Positions 50,406 to 60,094 are shown, counted from the first letter of the stretch. The stretch: DNA of 64,000 nt from Psychroserpens damuponensis (GCF_000826655.1 NZ_JXJO01000024.1:248001-312000); one strand, 5' to 3'. Translations and numbers: made by a program. Notes: generated from the sequence alone by a model not told the origin.

Positions 50406-51290
50406 CTAAAAGTTATAGTTATGACGAATAAATTTTTTAAAAAATTCAAAGGTATGAGACGGGTATCCTATTCTATTTACAAAATAAAACCATCTTTCAA
50501 TACTTAAATCTTTAATATCTAACACCTTGAGCTTATTAGCCATCAAATCATCAGAAATAGAATGAATTGAAAGCAGCGCATAATGGTCTGAGTGGTATAA
50601 ATAATTTTTAATCGCTTCTGTACTATTAAAAGACACAACAGTATTGAGATTATTAATATTGTGTTTTGATAAAAAAGCATCTATAATAACTTTTGTTCCT
50701 GAACCTGTTTCTCGTCCCACCATTGAGATGGTTTGTAACGCGTCTATATCAATACTGCCTTTTTGGAAGGTGTTATTATTTATACTCGTTACCAATACAA
50801 TTTCATCCTTAATAAATCGTTCAAATTGTAATTTCGGATTTGAAGTGCTTCCTTCTGTAATTCCAAAATCGATATCTTCATTTAAAATTAAATTTTCAAT
50901 AGTTTCGGTATTATTACTAATGACGTTAAATTTGGTTTGCGGAAAATTCACTCTAAACTTCGCAATAACTTTAGGAATAATATAGTTAGACAGTGTGGTA
51001 CTCACTCCAAAATTGATAAAATCTGGGAAATCGTCTTTTTTATGCAGAAATTTCTCATCCATTACAGCATAAATAGCTAAAATTTTATTGGTATAAATGA
51101 GAAACGACTTTCCTTCTGCTGTCATTTCTATAGCGTTTCTTTTCCTTATAAATAATGTCGTTTTATACGCTTGCTCTAAATTTTTAATAGCTTTTGAAAC
51201 GGCTGGCTGAGACATGTATAATTGTTCTGCAGCTTTTGTAAAACTTAAATGTTTAGCAACAATTTTAAATATATGTAACTTCGTTTTCAT
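50406..51290 (-). CDS. LysR-family transcriptional regulator (YeiE/CysB-like)
   Basis: The ATG at 51290 (MKTKLHIFKIVAKHLSFTKA) gives the standard LysR start and a 294-residue protein; a longer frame to 51416 adds a low-quality N-terminus. The winged helix-turn-helix is HLSFTKAAEQLYMSQPAVSK followed by AIKNLEQAYKTTLFIRKRNA; the effector domain follows (INFGVSTTLSNYIIPKVIAK and ETGSGTKVIIDAFLSKH). Pairing with a YeiH-type gene matches the yeiE-yeiH arrangement. It probably activates the transporter. Confidence 0.9.
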   Translation of the reverse strand: MKTKLHIFKIVAKHLSFTKAAEQLYMSQPAVSKAIKNLEQAYKTTLFIRKRNAIEMTAEGKSFLIYTNKILAIYAVMDEKFLHKKDDFPDFINFGVSTTLSNYIIPKVIAKFRVNFPQTKFNVISNNTETIENLILNEDIDFGITEGSTSNPKLQFERFIKDEIVLVTSINNNTFQKGSIDIDALQTISMVGRETGSGTKVIIDAFLSKHNINNLNTVVSFNSTEAIKNYLYHSDHYALLSIHSISDDLMANKLKVLDIKDLSIERWFYFVNRIGYPSHTFEFFKKFIRHNYNF

Positions 51291-51593
51291 GAGCTTAAGT
51301 ATGATAATATGGAGAAAAGGAGCTCTCTTTAATTTAAATAAGTCTATTAGCGAAGTTAGCCTTTTTATAATAGAATATCGATAGTTATAAGAACCAAACA
51401 AATCATGACAAATCAATACTAAGTTAAAAGCTGTTTTTATAGAAGCTTGCTTACAACATATATAAAACCATTAGCATACTTCCTTCCCTTTTTTTAAAGA
51501 GAAGGTGGATTTGATTTCAGTAAAAACATGAATTTTTAAAATTTCAGTAACAAAACAAAACTCTTAGCGTCTAAAGATTACAAACCATCCAAC
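51291..51593. other. intergenic region upstream of lysR and the CarboxypepD_reg gene
   Basis: About 300 bases between divergent genes. It holds an imperfect hairpin at 51482-51505 (CCTTC/GAAGG arms with inner CTTT/AAAG) and otherwise AT-rich DNA. I see no small frame worth reporting. Confidence 0.4.
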
Positions 51594-53072
51594 ATGAAAT
51601 CATATTTTACTTTAGGAATACTTATATTATTTAGTTGCATTTTAAATGCACAAGAACTCACTGCAAAAATTGTAGATAGTAAAACAAATGAACCTATACC
51701 ATTTGTCGCAGTCCAAACCGCAGAGTTCAAGGGTGTAATTTCTAATGAAGAAGGTGAGTTCATTATTAATTTAGAAGATGTTGATACTAATACTATTGAG
51801 TTCTCATGTTTGGGCTACCAAACGTTGACTATTTCAGTAGAGGATTTAGAGGCTAACAATTTCAAAATACAATTAGAGCCTGCAGTAAATGAACTTAATG
51901 CTATTTACCTTACTAATTCAAAGCCAAACGTAGATTCGATTATTGCTAGAGTGAATAGAAACTTAATCAAAAACTACCAAAATGATGCGTTAAGCTATAA
52001 TTTTTTCTACCGCGAAACGTCTTATACAAATTTTGATAATCTTGATTTAGAGATTAAAAAATCGTCTAAAGTAAAAAAACGTCAATTAGAAGAAGCCAAT
52101 GACAAACTTTCAAAAATGAGTAATGGCATTGTAAATGGTGATTTTGTGTATTTTACAGATTACGCAGGAACATTAAACGCTATGGATGATAGTTTGAAAC
52201 TATATGTGGACAAAGCAACTAAAATTATTAATTCTAATGAAAACGTGTCGTTAGAGGAGATTCAAAAAAATGCGCAATTGACAGTATTGAAATATTTAGA
52301 TACAACTATGACCTACAAATTAAAAACTGGATTGTTTAAAATTGAAGATTCGCTCTCTCTAAATAATGATGACAAAAAAGATAAGAACCTAGACCAATTT
52401 AAAATTAAAGACCTTAAAAAAAGTACGGTTTCAGTACTAGACAAATCAAAAACAGGAACAAACGGAATGCTCCTAGAAGTCTTAAATCAAGATGATTATG
52501 ACTATACTTTAGCCAATGCAAGTATGGTAAATGGTGAAATGGTGTATTTAGTCACATTTAAACCGGATAGATCATCTGCCAATTTTACTGGAAGTTTGTA
52601 TATTTCTGAAGACACCTACGGTGTTTTAAAACTAGACTACAGATTCGCAAAAGGAAAACAAGGCGAAAAGCTAAATTTAAAACTACTCTTTGGAGTGAAG
52701 TATATTGAAAACGTAAGCTCAGGAACCATCATTTACACCATTAACGAGCAAAATTTATATGAACCACGTTATATTAAAAGTGAGTCTGGACAATACTTTT
52801 ACCTCAATAGATCTTTAAAATTTATTGAAAACAGTGAAGATGGGAATAAAACAACATTCGATTGCAAAATTGTTGGAAATAGTATGTCCAGAGTAGAACT
52901 ATTGTTCTCTTCTATTAATTCCTTAAACCGTACAGAATTTGATATTCTTGAGGAAAAAGAAGTCATTGCATACGATGTTTTAAGAAAATATGATGCGAAC
53001 ACATGGAGCGGAAAACAAACCCTTGCTCCTACTACAGAACTTAAAACCTTTGATGGAGACGATAAGCAGTAA
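51594..53072 (+). CDS. CarboxypepD_reg-like exported protein
   Basis: A 492-residue secreted protein: signal KSYFTLGILILFSCILNAQ, then a carboxypeptidase-regulatory-like beta sandwich (AKIVDSKTNEPIPFVAVQTA, EFKGVISNEEGEFIINLEDV, FSCLGYQTLTISVEDL; residues about 22-100). The remainder is a beta-rich domain with ANASMVNGEMVYLVTFKPDR and SGTIIYTINEQNLYEPRYIK; it has the look of DUF5686-type outer-membrane-associated proteins but lacks their barrel. Probably on the cell surface or in the periplasm. No partner SusC/SusD gene is adjacent. Confidence 0.8.
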   Translation: MKSYFTLGILILFSCILNAQELTAKIVDSKTNEPIPFVAVQTAEFKGVISNEEGEFIINLEDVDTNTIEFSCLGYQTLTISVEDLEANNFKIQLEPAVNELNAIYLTNSKPNVDSIIARVNRNLIKNYQNDALSYNFFYRETSYTNFDNLDLEIKKSSKVKKRQLEEANDKLSKMSNGIVNGDFVYFTDYAGTLNAMDDSLKLYVDKATKIINSNENVSLEEIQKNAQLTVLKYLDTTMTYKLKTGLFKIEDSLSLNNDDKKDKNLDQFKIKDLKKSTVSVLDKSKTGTNGMLLEVLNQDDYDYTLANASMVNGEMVYLVTFKPDRSSANFTGSLYISEDTYGVLKLDYRFAKGKQGEKLNLKLLFGVKYIENVSSGTIIYTINEQNLYEPRYIKSESGQYFYLNRSLKFIENSEDGNKTTFDCKIVGNSMSRVELLFSSINSLNRTEFDILEEKEVIAYDVLRKYDANTWSGKQTLAPTTELKTFDGDDKQ

Positions 53073-53155
53073 AGCGCCACAACTAATTATATTAGAATCA
53101 TTTATACTAATAATAAAAACGTGTTATATTAATAAAACAGCATAACTATTAGGCG

Positions 53156-53173
53156 AAAAAAAAAAAAAAAAAA
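53156..53173 (+). repeat. poly-A run, 18 bases
   Basis: Eighteen consecutive A residues, followed by the palindrome GGAACGTTCC (53174-53183) and, 5 bases later, a second run of 12 A (53188-53199). Homopolymers of this length are length-unstable and a known place for sequencing error. Confidence 0.9.
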
Positions 53174-53193
53174 GGAACGTTCCAAGCAAAAAA

Positions 53194-53224
53194 AAAAAAC
53201 CCAAGTACAATGCTTGGGTTTTTT
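53194..53224 (-). terminator. terminator of the ferredoxin gene
   Basis: CCCAAG and CTTGGG stem with a 7-base loop; T-runs lie on both sides depending on strand. On the minus strand it is followed by the A-run complement TTTTTTTTT, 25 bases past the ferredoxin stop. Confidence 0.85.
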
Positions 53225-53248
53225 ATAATATTTAATGTTGCTTAACGA

Positions 53249-53602
53249 TTAATCATCTGGATGCATAAAACGTTGTTTCCCTAGTAAAACCTCTTCAGTC
53301 TCAACATGGTCATCATCTGGCACACAACAATCTACAGGACATACAGCAGCACATTGTGGCTCTTCATGAAACCCTTTACACTCTGTACATTTATCTGGAA
53401 CGATGTAATAAATTTCATCGCTTATTGGCTCTTGAGCATCATCGGCATCTACCGCATTACCGTTTGGTAAAACAACATCACCTTCTAAACTCGTCCCATC
53501 TTTATACCTCCAATCATCAGCACCTTCGTAAATAGCTGTATTTGGGCATTCTGGTTCGCATGCGCCACAGTTAATACATTCGTCTGTTATTATAATTGCC
53601 AT
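53249..53602 (-). CDS. 4Fe-4S dicluster ferredoxin
   Basis: The start at 53602 ([20 protein letters not shown]) gives a 117-residue ferredoxin; a frame to 53695 adds unrelated residues. Two cluster motifs are visible: [12 protein letters not shown] at about residues 9-20 and [13 protein letters not shown] then CPVDCC later, the second with the longer insert seen in bacterial YfhL-like and Bacteroidota ferredoxins. The middle is acidic ([19 protein letters not shown]). A very good promoter (TTTG-N20-TATTTTTG) lies at 53661. It diverges from the broken acyl-CoA reductase gene. Confidence 0.92.
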   Translation of the reverse strand: MAIIITDECINCGACEPECPNTAIYEGADDWRYKDGTSLEGDVVLPNGNAVDADDAQEPISDEIYYIVPDKCTECKGFHEEPQCAAVCPVDCCVPDDDHVETEEVLLGKQRFMHPDD

Positions 53603-53660
53603 AGTAATATTTATTATTTGTTTGCGTAAATTTGCACCTGTCTTTGCATAGACAAGGATG

Positions 53661-53668
53661 CAAAAATA
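53661..53668 (-). promoter_or_regulatory. promoter of the ferredoxin gene
   Basis: TATTTTTG on the minus strand with TTTG 20 bases upstream, a strong Bacteroidota-type match. The leader is about 55 bases. Confidence 0.65.
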
Positions 53669-53698
53669 AAGCCAAAACATCGTATAACCAAACACAAC

Positions 53699-54590
53699 AT
53701 GGATTTACAACAAAGAATTAACGCATTTGTAAAATTAGGAGACTTTTTAAGTCAATTTTCTTCAAAAGGGTTTGAAAAAAAAGACCATATAGAGCATAAT
53801 GATTTGTTTTTTGACACCTTTAAACATCAAATAAAACTCGCACAAGAGCACAATGGCTGGTTTACACAAGAGAATGTTGTATTTGCTTTACAAGGTTGGG
53901 CTAAACAATTGACAAATAGCAACATTACCAAATGGACCTCAAACTATAATTTCTCTTCGGAAAGTTTAAAAAATAACGTTTTCCGAAGAAAAACTAACCA
54001 ACTTTGATGCAGTTATTGCGACAGGAAGTGATAATACAGCGCGTTATTTTGAATACTATTTTAGAGACAAACCTTCTGTGATTAGAAAAAACAGAAATTC
54101 TGTTGCTATTTTAACTGGTAATGAGACTGAAGAGGAGCTTGTAGCGCTTTCTGAAGATATATTTAGATATTACGGTTTGGGTTGTAGAAACGTATCTAAA
54201 TTATTTGTCCCTAAGGCTTATAATTTTGATGCCTTTTTTAAGGCCATGTATCATTGGAATCCCATCATACACCAATCTAAATACGCCAATAATTACGATT
54301 ATAATAAGGCGGTATATTTAATGAGTTTATTTAAGATGTTAGAAAACGGATTTTTAATGGTTAAAGAAGATGACAGCTTCTCATCTCCTATCGCCACTGT
54401 GTTTTATGAACACTATGAGTCTGAATCACAATTAAAAGCTACTTTAGAAGCAAAAAGTGATGCGATACAATGTGTGGTTTCTAACGGATTTTTAGAGTCC
54501 GAAATTAAATTTGGACACACACAATTGCCAAATTTATGGGATTATGCCGATAATGTTGATACTATTGCGTTTTCGTTGAAAATCTGTTAA
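53699..54590 (+). pseudogene. acyl-CoA reductase (LuxC-like), broken by internal deletion and frameshift
   Basis: The first 102-codon frame (53699-54007) starts [20 protein letters not shown] and ends abruptly after YNFSSESLKNN with a nonsense tail. A second frame, one base off, is open from about 53980 and reads FSEEKLTNFDAVIATGSDNT, RKNRNSVAILTGNETEEELV, FRYYGLGCRNVSKLFVP (catalytic Cys) and LWDYADNVDTIAFSLKIC to the stop at 54590. Compared with family layout as I remember it, roughly 55-65 residues covering the nucleotide-binding GNIP region are missing. Both frames are otherwise well conserved. The break lies inside an inverted pair of the TTCCGAAG word (53955-53963 and 53980-53988). The enzyme is probably dead. 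Confidence 0.8.
53953..53990. repeat. inverted pair of TTCCGAAG words at the gene break
   Basis: TTCGGAAA and TTTCCGAA arms with short flanks form an 11-base inverted repeat around about 16 bases of AT-rich loop, right where the acyl-CoA reductase frame changes. It is the only close inverted pair of the word in the window and could be a deletion hot spot or a structure-forming terminator. Confidence 0.6.
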
Positions 54591-54720
54591 TAAATTATCA
54601 TATTATTAATACATTTTTTTATAGAATTTACCACCTTTGTGAAGAATAGAAACAAAAATAGATTTCTAGTTTCACATAGACATCTTATGCTTGAAGGCTA
54701 GAAATGAAATATAATTTTTC

Positions 54721-55782
54721 ATGAAAAGACATAATTTTAGCGCTGGACCATGCGTTTTACCTGGTAGCGTTCTTCAACAAGCATCTGAAGCCATCATCAA
54801 TTTTGACAACGGTTTATCATTATTAGAAATCTCTCATAGAAGCAAGCCTTTTGTGGATGTAATGGAAAAGGCTAGAGCCTTAGCTTTAGAATTATTAGGT
54901 TTAGAAGGAAAAGGATACAAAGCTTTGTTCTTACAAGGTGGAGCAAGTACTCAATTTTTAATGGTCGCGCTTAACATGTTAGAAAAACGTGCTGGTTATT
55001 TAAATACAGGTACGTGGAGTGATAAAGCCATCAAAGAAGCAAAAATCTATGATGACATATATGAAGTAGCATCGTCTAAAGATGCTAATTATAATTACAT
55101 TCCAAAAGGATATGATATCCCTTCAGATTACGATTATTTTCACTGTACGTCTAACAACACCATTTTTGGTACACAAATGAAAGAATTCCCTAACTCTCCT
55201 ATCCCAATGGTTTGTGATATGAGTAGTGATATTTTTTCTCGTGAGTTAGATTTTTCAAAATTTGACTTAATCTATGCTGGAGCTCAAAAAAATATGGGTC
55301 CTGCAGGTACAACCTTAGTAGTTGTTAAAGAGGATATTTTAGGCAAAGTGTCTCGTAAAATTCCGTCAATGATGGATTATAAAGTTCACATTAGTAAAGG
55401 GAGTATGTTTAATACACCTCCTGTTTTTGCGGTTTACACTTCAATGTTAACATTAGATTGGTTAAAAAACCTTGGAGGAATTTCGGCTATTGAAAAGGAA
55501 AATAACAAGAAAGCTCAATTAATTTATTCTGAGATTGATCTCAACCCCTTATTTAAAGGATTTTCATCAAAATCAGATCGCTCTACAATGAATGCCACCT
55601 TTACATTGACAAATGAAGATTTAAAAGAAACGTTTGAAACCATGGTTAAAGACGCAGGAATTAACGGTTTAAATGGTCACAGAAGTGTTGGAGGTTACAG
55701 AGCATCTATGTACAACGCATTAACTTTAGAAAGCGTTGGCACATTAGTAGATGTAATGAGTGAGTTAGAGCGTAAAGCTTAA
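54721..55782 (+). CDS. serC: phosphoserine aminotransferase
   Basis: PLP enzyme that converts 3-phosphohydroxypyruvate to phosphoserine (and acts in vitamin B6 synthesis). The 353-residue protein begins RHNFSAGPCVLPGSVLQQAS, carries the SHRSKPFVDVMEKARAL substrate segment and the PLP lysine Lys190 in IYAGAQKNMGPAG, and ends with NGHRSVGGYRASMYNALTL and the substrate Arg. Full length. It starts the serC-serA pair. Confidence 0.97.
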   Translation: MKRHNFSAGPCVLPGSVLQQASEAIINFDNGLSLLEISHRSKPFVDVMEKARALALELLGLEGKGYKALFLQGGASTQFLMVALNMLEKRAGYLNTGTWSDKAIKEAKIYDDIYEVASSKDANYNYIPKGYDIPSDYDYFHCTSNNTIFGTQMKEFPNSPIPMVCDMSSDIFSRELDFSKFDLIYAGAQKNMGPAGTTLVVVKEDILGKVSRKIPSMMDYKVHISKGSMFNTPPVFAVYTSMLTLDWLKNLGGISAIEKENNKKAQLIYSEIDLNPLFKGFSSKSDRSTMNATFTLTNEDLKETFETMVKDAGINGLNGHRSVGGYRASMYNALTLESVGTLVDVMSELERKA

Positions 55783-55989
55783 TATGAGCATGTCGCGAAC
55801 ATTATTAGATTAATAAGTGCAGTAAATGCGCGCTCTAATAGTAAACCATAGTATGTTTATGTCTTCGGAAATATAACACAATCACGTTCTTGCCGTTGTA
55901 AGAACATAGTAAATAAGAGTTCCAGTTAAACGGAAACAAAAATTAAACAAGATTCTCATTTTGATGAGAATGAAAAAATCATTTTTTCA

Positions 55990-56940
55990 ATGAAAGTATT
56001 AGCAAACGATGGAGTATCACAAAGTGGAATTAGCGCTTTAGAACAAGCAGGTTTTGAAGTCTCTACAACAACTGTTGCACAAGAGCAATTAGAAAACTAT
56101 ATCAATGAAAATGATATTTCGGTATTATTAGTACGTAGTGCTACAACCGTAAGAAAAAATATTATTGACAACTGCCCTAGCCTAAAAATTATTGGTCGTG
56201 GTGGTGTTGGTATGGACAATATTGATGTTGATTACGCACGCAGTAAAGGTTTAAGTGTTATTAACACACCTGCTGCCTCATCACACTCTGTTGCAGAGTT
56301 GGTATTTGCTCATTTTTATGGATTAGCACGTTTTTTACATAATTCTAATCGTGATATGCCATTAGAAGGTGATGCAAATTTTAAAGGACTTAAAAAAGCT
56401 TATGCCAAAGGTATTGAGCTAAAAGGCAAAACATTAGGTGTTTTAGGTTTTGGACGTATTGGCCAAGCTACAGCTAAAGTTGCCCTTGGTGCAGGAATGA
56501 AAGTGATTGCTTTTGATCCGTTTTTAAGTAAAGCTGATTTAGAACTCGAATTTTTTGATGGTCAAACTGTAAACTTTGAAATCAATACAATTTCTAAAGA
56601 AGACGTTTTAAAACAATCAGACTTTTTAACGCTTCATGTACCAGCTCAAAAATCATATGTGATTGATGAGGCCGATTTTGCACAAATGAAAGATGGTGTG
56701 ATCATAGCAAATGCAGCTCGTGGTGGTGTTGTAAATGAAGTCGCATTAGTAAAAGCCATTGAAAGTGGTAAAGTAGTTGGTGCAGCATTAGATGTTTTTG
56801 AAAAAGAACCAAAACCAGAAATTCAATTATTAATGAACTCTGGATTGTCATTAACACCTCATATTGGAGCTGCAACCAATGAAGCACAAGATAGAATTGG
56901 TCAAGAATTAGCAGCGCAAATTATTAGCATTTTAAAATAA
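55990..56940 (+). CDS. serA: D-3-phosphoglycerate dehydrogenase
   Basis: First step of serine synthesis: 3-phosphoglycerate to 3-phosphohydroxypyruvate with NAD. The 316-residue short form has no ACT or intervening domain. It shows LVRSATTVRKNIIDNCPSLK, the Rossmann motif TLGVLGFGRIGQATAKVALG, ANAARGGVVNEVALVKAI with the catalytic Arg, FEKEPKPEIQLL with the Glu and LTPHIGAATNEAQDRIG with the His. A TTTCCGAAG word lies in the 207-base spacer after serC. Some D-2-hydroxyacid dehydrogenases look similar, but the serC neighbour settles the role. Confidence 0.93.
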   Translation: MKVLANDGVSQSGISALEQAGFEVSTTTVAQEQLENYINENDISVLLVRSATTVRKNIIDNCPSLKIIGRGGVGMDNIDVDYARSKGLSVINTPAASSHSVAELVFAHFYGLARFLHNSNRDMPLEGDANFKGLKKAYAKGIELKGKTLGVLGFGRIGQATAKVALGAGMKVIAFDPFLSKADLELEFFDGQTVNFEINTISKEDVLKQSDFLTLHVPAQKSYVIDEADFAQMKDGVIIANAARGGVVNEVALVKAIESGKVVGAALDVFEKEPKPEIQLLMNSGLSLTPHIGAATNEAQDRIGQELAAQIISILK

Positions 56941-57059
56941 AACTAAAATAATTTGTCACAATATGTGACCTATTACAAAAAAATGAGTCCTAAGTAATGT
57001 TAGGACTTTTTTTTGTAAATTGATAGTCTTATTTATATTAATCTTATTTAAATTAAATT

Positions 57060-57695
57060 ATGTCAGGAATTTTAGACTTATTAAACAGTGACCTTGGTAA
57101 AACAATTATTAGTGGTGTATCTGGATCTGCAGGAACAGATCAAAACAAAACGAGTAGCGTTTTAACTATGGCTTTGCCAGTTTTAATGAAAGCTATGGAA
57201 AGAAATGCTTCTACACCAGAAGGAGCTGAAGGATTAATGAATGCACTTAACAATAAGCATGATGGCAGCATCTTAGATAACCTTGGTGGTTTATTTGGTG
57301 GTGGCGTTGATGACAATGTAAAGCAAGATGGTGATAAGATTTTAAATCACGTTTTAGGTAGTAAAAAACAAGGTGTTGAAAAAATATTAGGTGAAAAATC
57401 TGGTTTAGACATCGGTTCTGTTGCTAACATACTTCAAGTTGCAGCACCAATTTTAATGGGTGTTTTAGGAAAACAAAAAGCTCAAAACAATGTGAGTTCT
57501 TCTGGTGATTTAGGAGGTTTACTTGGTGGACTTCTTGGTGGTAGTGCTGCTCAAGAAGAACAAAGTTTCTTAGAAAAAATATTAGATGCAGATGGTGACG
57601 GAAGCGTTGTTGATGATGTTGCAGGAATGGTATTAGGAAAAGCAGGTAATAATGGTGGTTTAGGAAGTTTACTTGGTGGACTTTTTGAAAAATAA
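57060..57695 (+). CDS. DUF937 domain protein
   Basis: A 211-residue Gly/Leu-rich protein of the DUF937 (YidB-like) family. The first half is helical (LDLLNSDLGKTIISGVSGSA, then SVLTMALPVLMKAMERNAST); the second half has two short Gly-rich repeats, GGLFGGGVDDNV and GGLLGGLLGGSA, and ends GSLLGGLF. Function unknown. It follows serA in the flavobacterial order and is followed by a bidirectional terminator. Confidence 0.85.
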   Translation: MSGILDLLNSDLGKTIISGVSGSAGTDQNKTSSVLTMALPVLMKAMERNASTPEGAEGLMNALNNKHDGSILDNLGGLFGGGVDDNVKQDGDKILNHVLGSKKQGVEKILGEKSGLDIGSVANILQVAAPILMGVLGKQKAQNNVSSSGDLGGLLGGLLGGSAAQEEQSFLEKILDADGDGSVVDDVAGMVLGKAGNNGGLGSLLGGLFEK

Positions 57696-57714
57696 ATTGA
57701 CATATATTTTATAT

Positions 57715-57745
57715 AAAAAAGCCACAGTTTATCTGTGGCTTTTTT
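57715..57745. terminator. terminator after DUF937
   Basis: AAAAAAGCCACAG and CTGTGGCTTTTT form a 12- to 13-bp stem around TTTAT with T-run following, bidirectional in form. Confidence 0.88.
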
Positions 57746-57862
57746 AGTGTCTTTTATTGTCTTCGGAAATTCAAATCGCAAACCGTCAATTATCTCAATA
57801 AAAAAATAGTATCTGTTAGATAAAACGACTTGTCATGCACATTTCAGCTTAAAAAATGACAT

Positions 57863-57890
57863 AAAAAATCCGGTATATACCGGATTTTTT
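57863..57890. terminator. perfect palindromic terminator after rny
   Basis: AAAAAATCCGGTATATACCGGATTTTTT is fully self-complementary (14-bp arms) and lies 31 bases past the rny stop, with T-runs on both strands. Confidence 0.88.
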
Positions 57891-57920
57891 AATAATCTAT
57901 AATTTTATGTACTCCAAAAA

Positions 57921-59498
57921 TTATTTAGCAATATTAACCGCTCTAGTTTCTCTAATAACAGTCACTTTTACTTGTCCTGGATAAGTCATATCTGTTTGGA
58001 TTTTTTGTGAAATCTCAAATGATAAATTAGCAGCTTGTTCATCAGTCACTTTTTCACTTTCAACCATCACACGCAATTCACGTCCTGCTTGAATAGCATA
58101 AGCTTTATTTACACCATTAAACCCAAAGGCAACTTCTTCTAAATCTTTAAGACGTTGAATATAAGAATCTAACACTTGACGCCTTGCTCCTGGTCTAGCA
58201 CCAGAAATGGCATCACAAACCTGAATAATTGGAGATAACAACGTTGTCATTTCAATTTCATCGTGGTGAGCTCCAATAGCGTTACAAACTTCTGGTTTTT
58301 CTCCATGCTTTTCAGCCCATTGCATTCCTAGAATTGCGTGAGGAGTTTCCATATCTGCTTCAGAAGAAGGCACTTTTCCAATATCATGTAAAAGTCCAGC
58401 ACGTTTAGCTAGCTTAGGATTTAAACCTAATTCTGCTGCCATTACACCACATAGTTTAGCAACTTCACGTGAGTGTTGCAGTAAGTTTTGCCCATAAGAC
58501 GAACGGTATTTCATACGTCCAATCATTTTAATTAATTCTGGATGCAACCCATGAATTCCTAAATCGATTACAGTACGTTTACCAACTTCGGCAATTTCTT
58601 GTTCAATTTGCTTTTGAGTTTTCTTTACAACTTCTTCAATACGAGCTGGATGTATTCTTCCATCTGTTACTAATTTGTGTAGCGATAAACGCGCTATTTC
58701 ACGTCTCACAGAATCAAAACACGATAAAATAATCGCTTCTGGAGTATCATCTACAATAATCTCAACACCTGTTGCCGCTTCAATAGCACGAATATTACGA
58801 CCTTCTCGTCCAATAATTCGTCCTTTAACATCATCAGATTCTATGTTAAACACAGACACACAATTATCAATAGCTTCCTCTGTACCAATACGTTGTATTG
58901 TATTTATAATTATTTTTTTAGCATCTTGTTGAGCCGTGAGCTTTGCTTCTTCAATGGTATTTTGAATATAACCCATCGCATCTGTCTTAGCTTCACCTTT
59001 TAATGACTCTACTAATTGAGTTTTAGCGTCTTCTGCTGACAAGCCAGAAATAACTTCAAGTTGTCTAATTTGACTCTTGTGCGCTTTTTCTACTTCTTCT
59101 TTCTTTTTATCTAAGAATTCTAAACGGAAATCATAATCCTTTATCTTATCTTCTAATGACTGATTAGATTTTTTATTTTTGGCTAATTCACTTGACACTT
59201 GAGACTCTTTATCTCTTGTACGTTTTTCAGATTCGGCCATTTTCTTATCGCGAGATAAGATTACTTTTTCGTGTTCTGCTTTTAATTCTAAGAATTTCTC
59301 TTTGGCTTGGAGCATCTTATCTTTTTTGATAGATTCTCCATCGTTTTTAGCTTGTTTTAAAATTGAATTAGCTTCAGTTTGAGCGTTTTTTATAAGCTTT
59401 GACGCATTACTCTTCTCTAATGATTTGGCAATGATAAATCCTATGACTAGGCCTAATACCACACCTCCAACAATCATTAAAATTGTATTCGTATCCAT
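57921..59498 (-). CDS. rny: ribonuclease Y
   Basis: Membrane-anchored endoribonuclease that starts mRNA decay. The 525-residue protein has one N-terminal membrane helix ([20 protein letters not shown]), a coiled coil of about residues 25-190 (Lys/Glu-rich), a KH domain ([20 protein letters not shown]) and the HD catalytic domain ([20 protein letters not shown], then LLHDIGKVP and GAHHDEIEM). Length is normal. A 6S-like RNA and zapA lie on its 5' side in the same direction. Confidence 0.97.
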   Translation of the reverse strand: MDTNTILMIVGGVVLGLVIGFIIAKSLEKSNASKLIKNAQTEANSILKQAKNDGESIKKDKMLQAKEKFLELKAEHEKVILSRDKKMAESEKRTRDKESQVSSELAKNKKSNQSLEDKIKDYDFRLEFLDKKKEEVEKAHKSQIRQLEVISGLSAEDAKTQLVESLKGEAKTDAMGYIQNTIEEAKLTAQQDAKKIIINTIQRIGTEEAIDNCVSVFNIESDDVKGRIIGREGRNIRAIEAATGVEIIVDDTPEAIILSCFDSVRREIARLSLHKLVTDGRIHPARIEEVVKKTQKQIEQEIAEVGKRTVIDLGIHGLHPELIKMIGRMKYRSSYGQNLLQHSREVAKLCGVMAAELGLNPKLAKRAGLLHDIGKVPSSEADMETPHAILGMQWAEKHGEKPEVCNAIGAHHDEIEMTTLLSPIIQVCDAISGARPGARRQVLDSYIQRLKDLEEVAFGFNGVNKAYAIQAGRELRVMVESEKVTDEQAANLSFEISQKIQTDMTYPGQVKVTVIRETRAVNIAK

Positions 59499-59567
59499 GT
59501 TTAGTTAGTTTTAATTATTGGTAATCTCAATCTTCATATTAATCTCATAACCTATAAGTTATGACAT

Positions 59568-59757
59568 AAAAAAGCCTACACTAGTTCTGGTTTTGTATAA
59601 ACTCCTTAAAAAACAAGTTTAGGGCTAACAAGCTGATCAAAAATCTACCCGAAATACTAAAGCAAGTTTAGTATTGGTAGCACGATTTTACAACTTAAAC
59701 TCACCCTTTTTAAAGAATTGATCGTTGAGTTTATCAAAAAATATCACTAATGTAGGC
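59568..59757 (-). ncRNA. ssrS: 6S-like regulatory RNA (6S-Flavo type)
   Basis: About 185-190 bases between zapA and rny fold, on the minus strand, into one long imperfect hairpin. Closing arms are GCCTACATTAGT and ACTAGTGTAGGC (11 of 12 pair) and the 3' arm is followed by TTTTTT, which fixes the strand. Inside, GATAAACTC pairs with GAGTTTAT, and the apical hairpin is CTACC then AATACTAAA around CTTGC-like loop bases. This is the architecture of 6S RNA, which binds RNA polymerase as a promoter mimic. 6S next to zapA is a known arrangement in several phyla. Confidence 0.7.
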
Positions 59758-59785
59758 AGTAACCTCTTATTTTATTTAAAAGAAC

Positions 59786-60079
59786 TTAAGCATTTAAATG
59801 TTTTTGAAGCAATTGGTCTAAAGCATTAAGCTTTTCTTCAACGTCTTCACTAACACTAGCTTTATCTATTGTTTTCTGTTCTACTTGAGATGCAAATTGT
59901 AACGCACACATAGCTAATACATCTTGTTTATCTCGTACAGAATAACTTTGCTCAAATTGACTAATCATGGCTTCTATCTTTTTAGCTGCTTTACGTAAAC
60001 CTTCTTCTTGACTAGGCGCAATAGTTAAAGGATACACTCTGTTTGCTATAGATAGCTTTATTTTAAGCTGTTCTGCCAT
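59786..60079 (-). CDS. zapA: cell-division protein ZapA
   Basis: A 97-residue coiled-coil protein that bundles FtsZ filaments at midcell. It begins LKIKLSIANRVYPLTIAPSQ, the beta opening of ZapA, and has EEGLRKAAKKIEAMISQF and QDVLAMCALQFASQVEQ before a Leu-rich tail. It lies 15 bases after the ZapB-like gene and 30 bases before the 6S-like RNA, all in one direction. Confidence 0.92.
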   Translation of the reverse strand: MAEQLKIKLSIANRVYPLTIAPSQEEGLRKAAKKIEAMISQFEQSYSVRDKQDVLAMCALQFASQVEQKTIDKASVSEDVEEKLNALDQLLQKHLNA

Positions 60080-60094
60080 TAAAGTTATTTAACA

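Noticed and set aside
53156-53199. Poly-A runs as a phase-variable promoter of the CarboxypepD_reg gene
   Set aside because: They lie after the gene, next to the ferredoxin terminator, not in a promoter.
59574-59757. 6S-like region on the plus strand
   Set aside because: The 3' T-run and the direction of zapA and rny fit only the minus strand.
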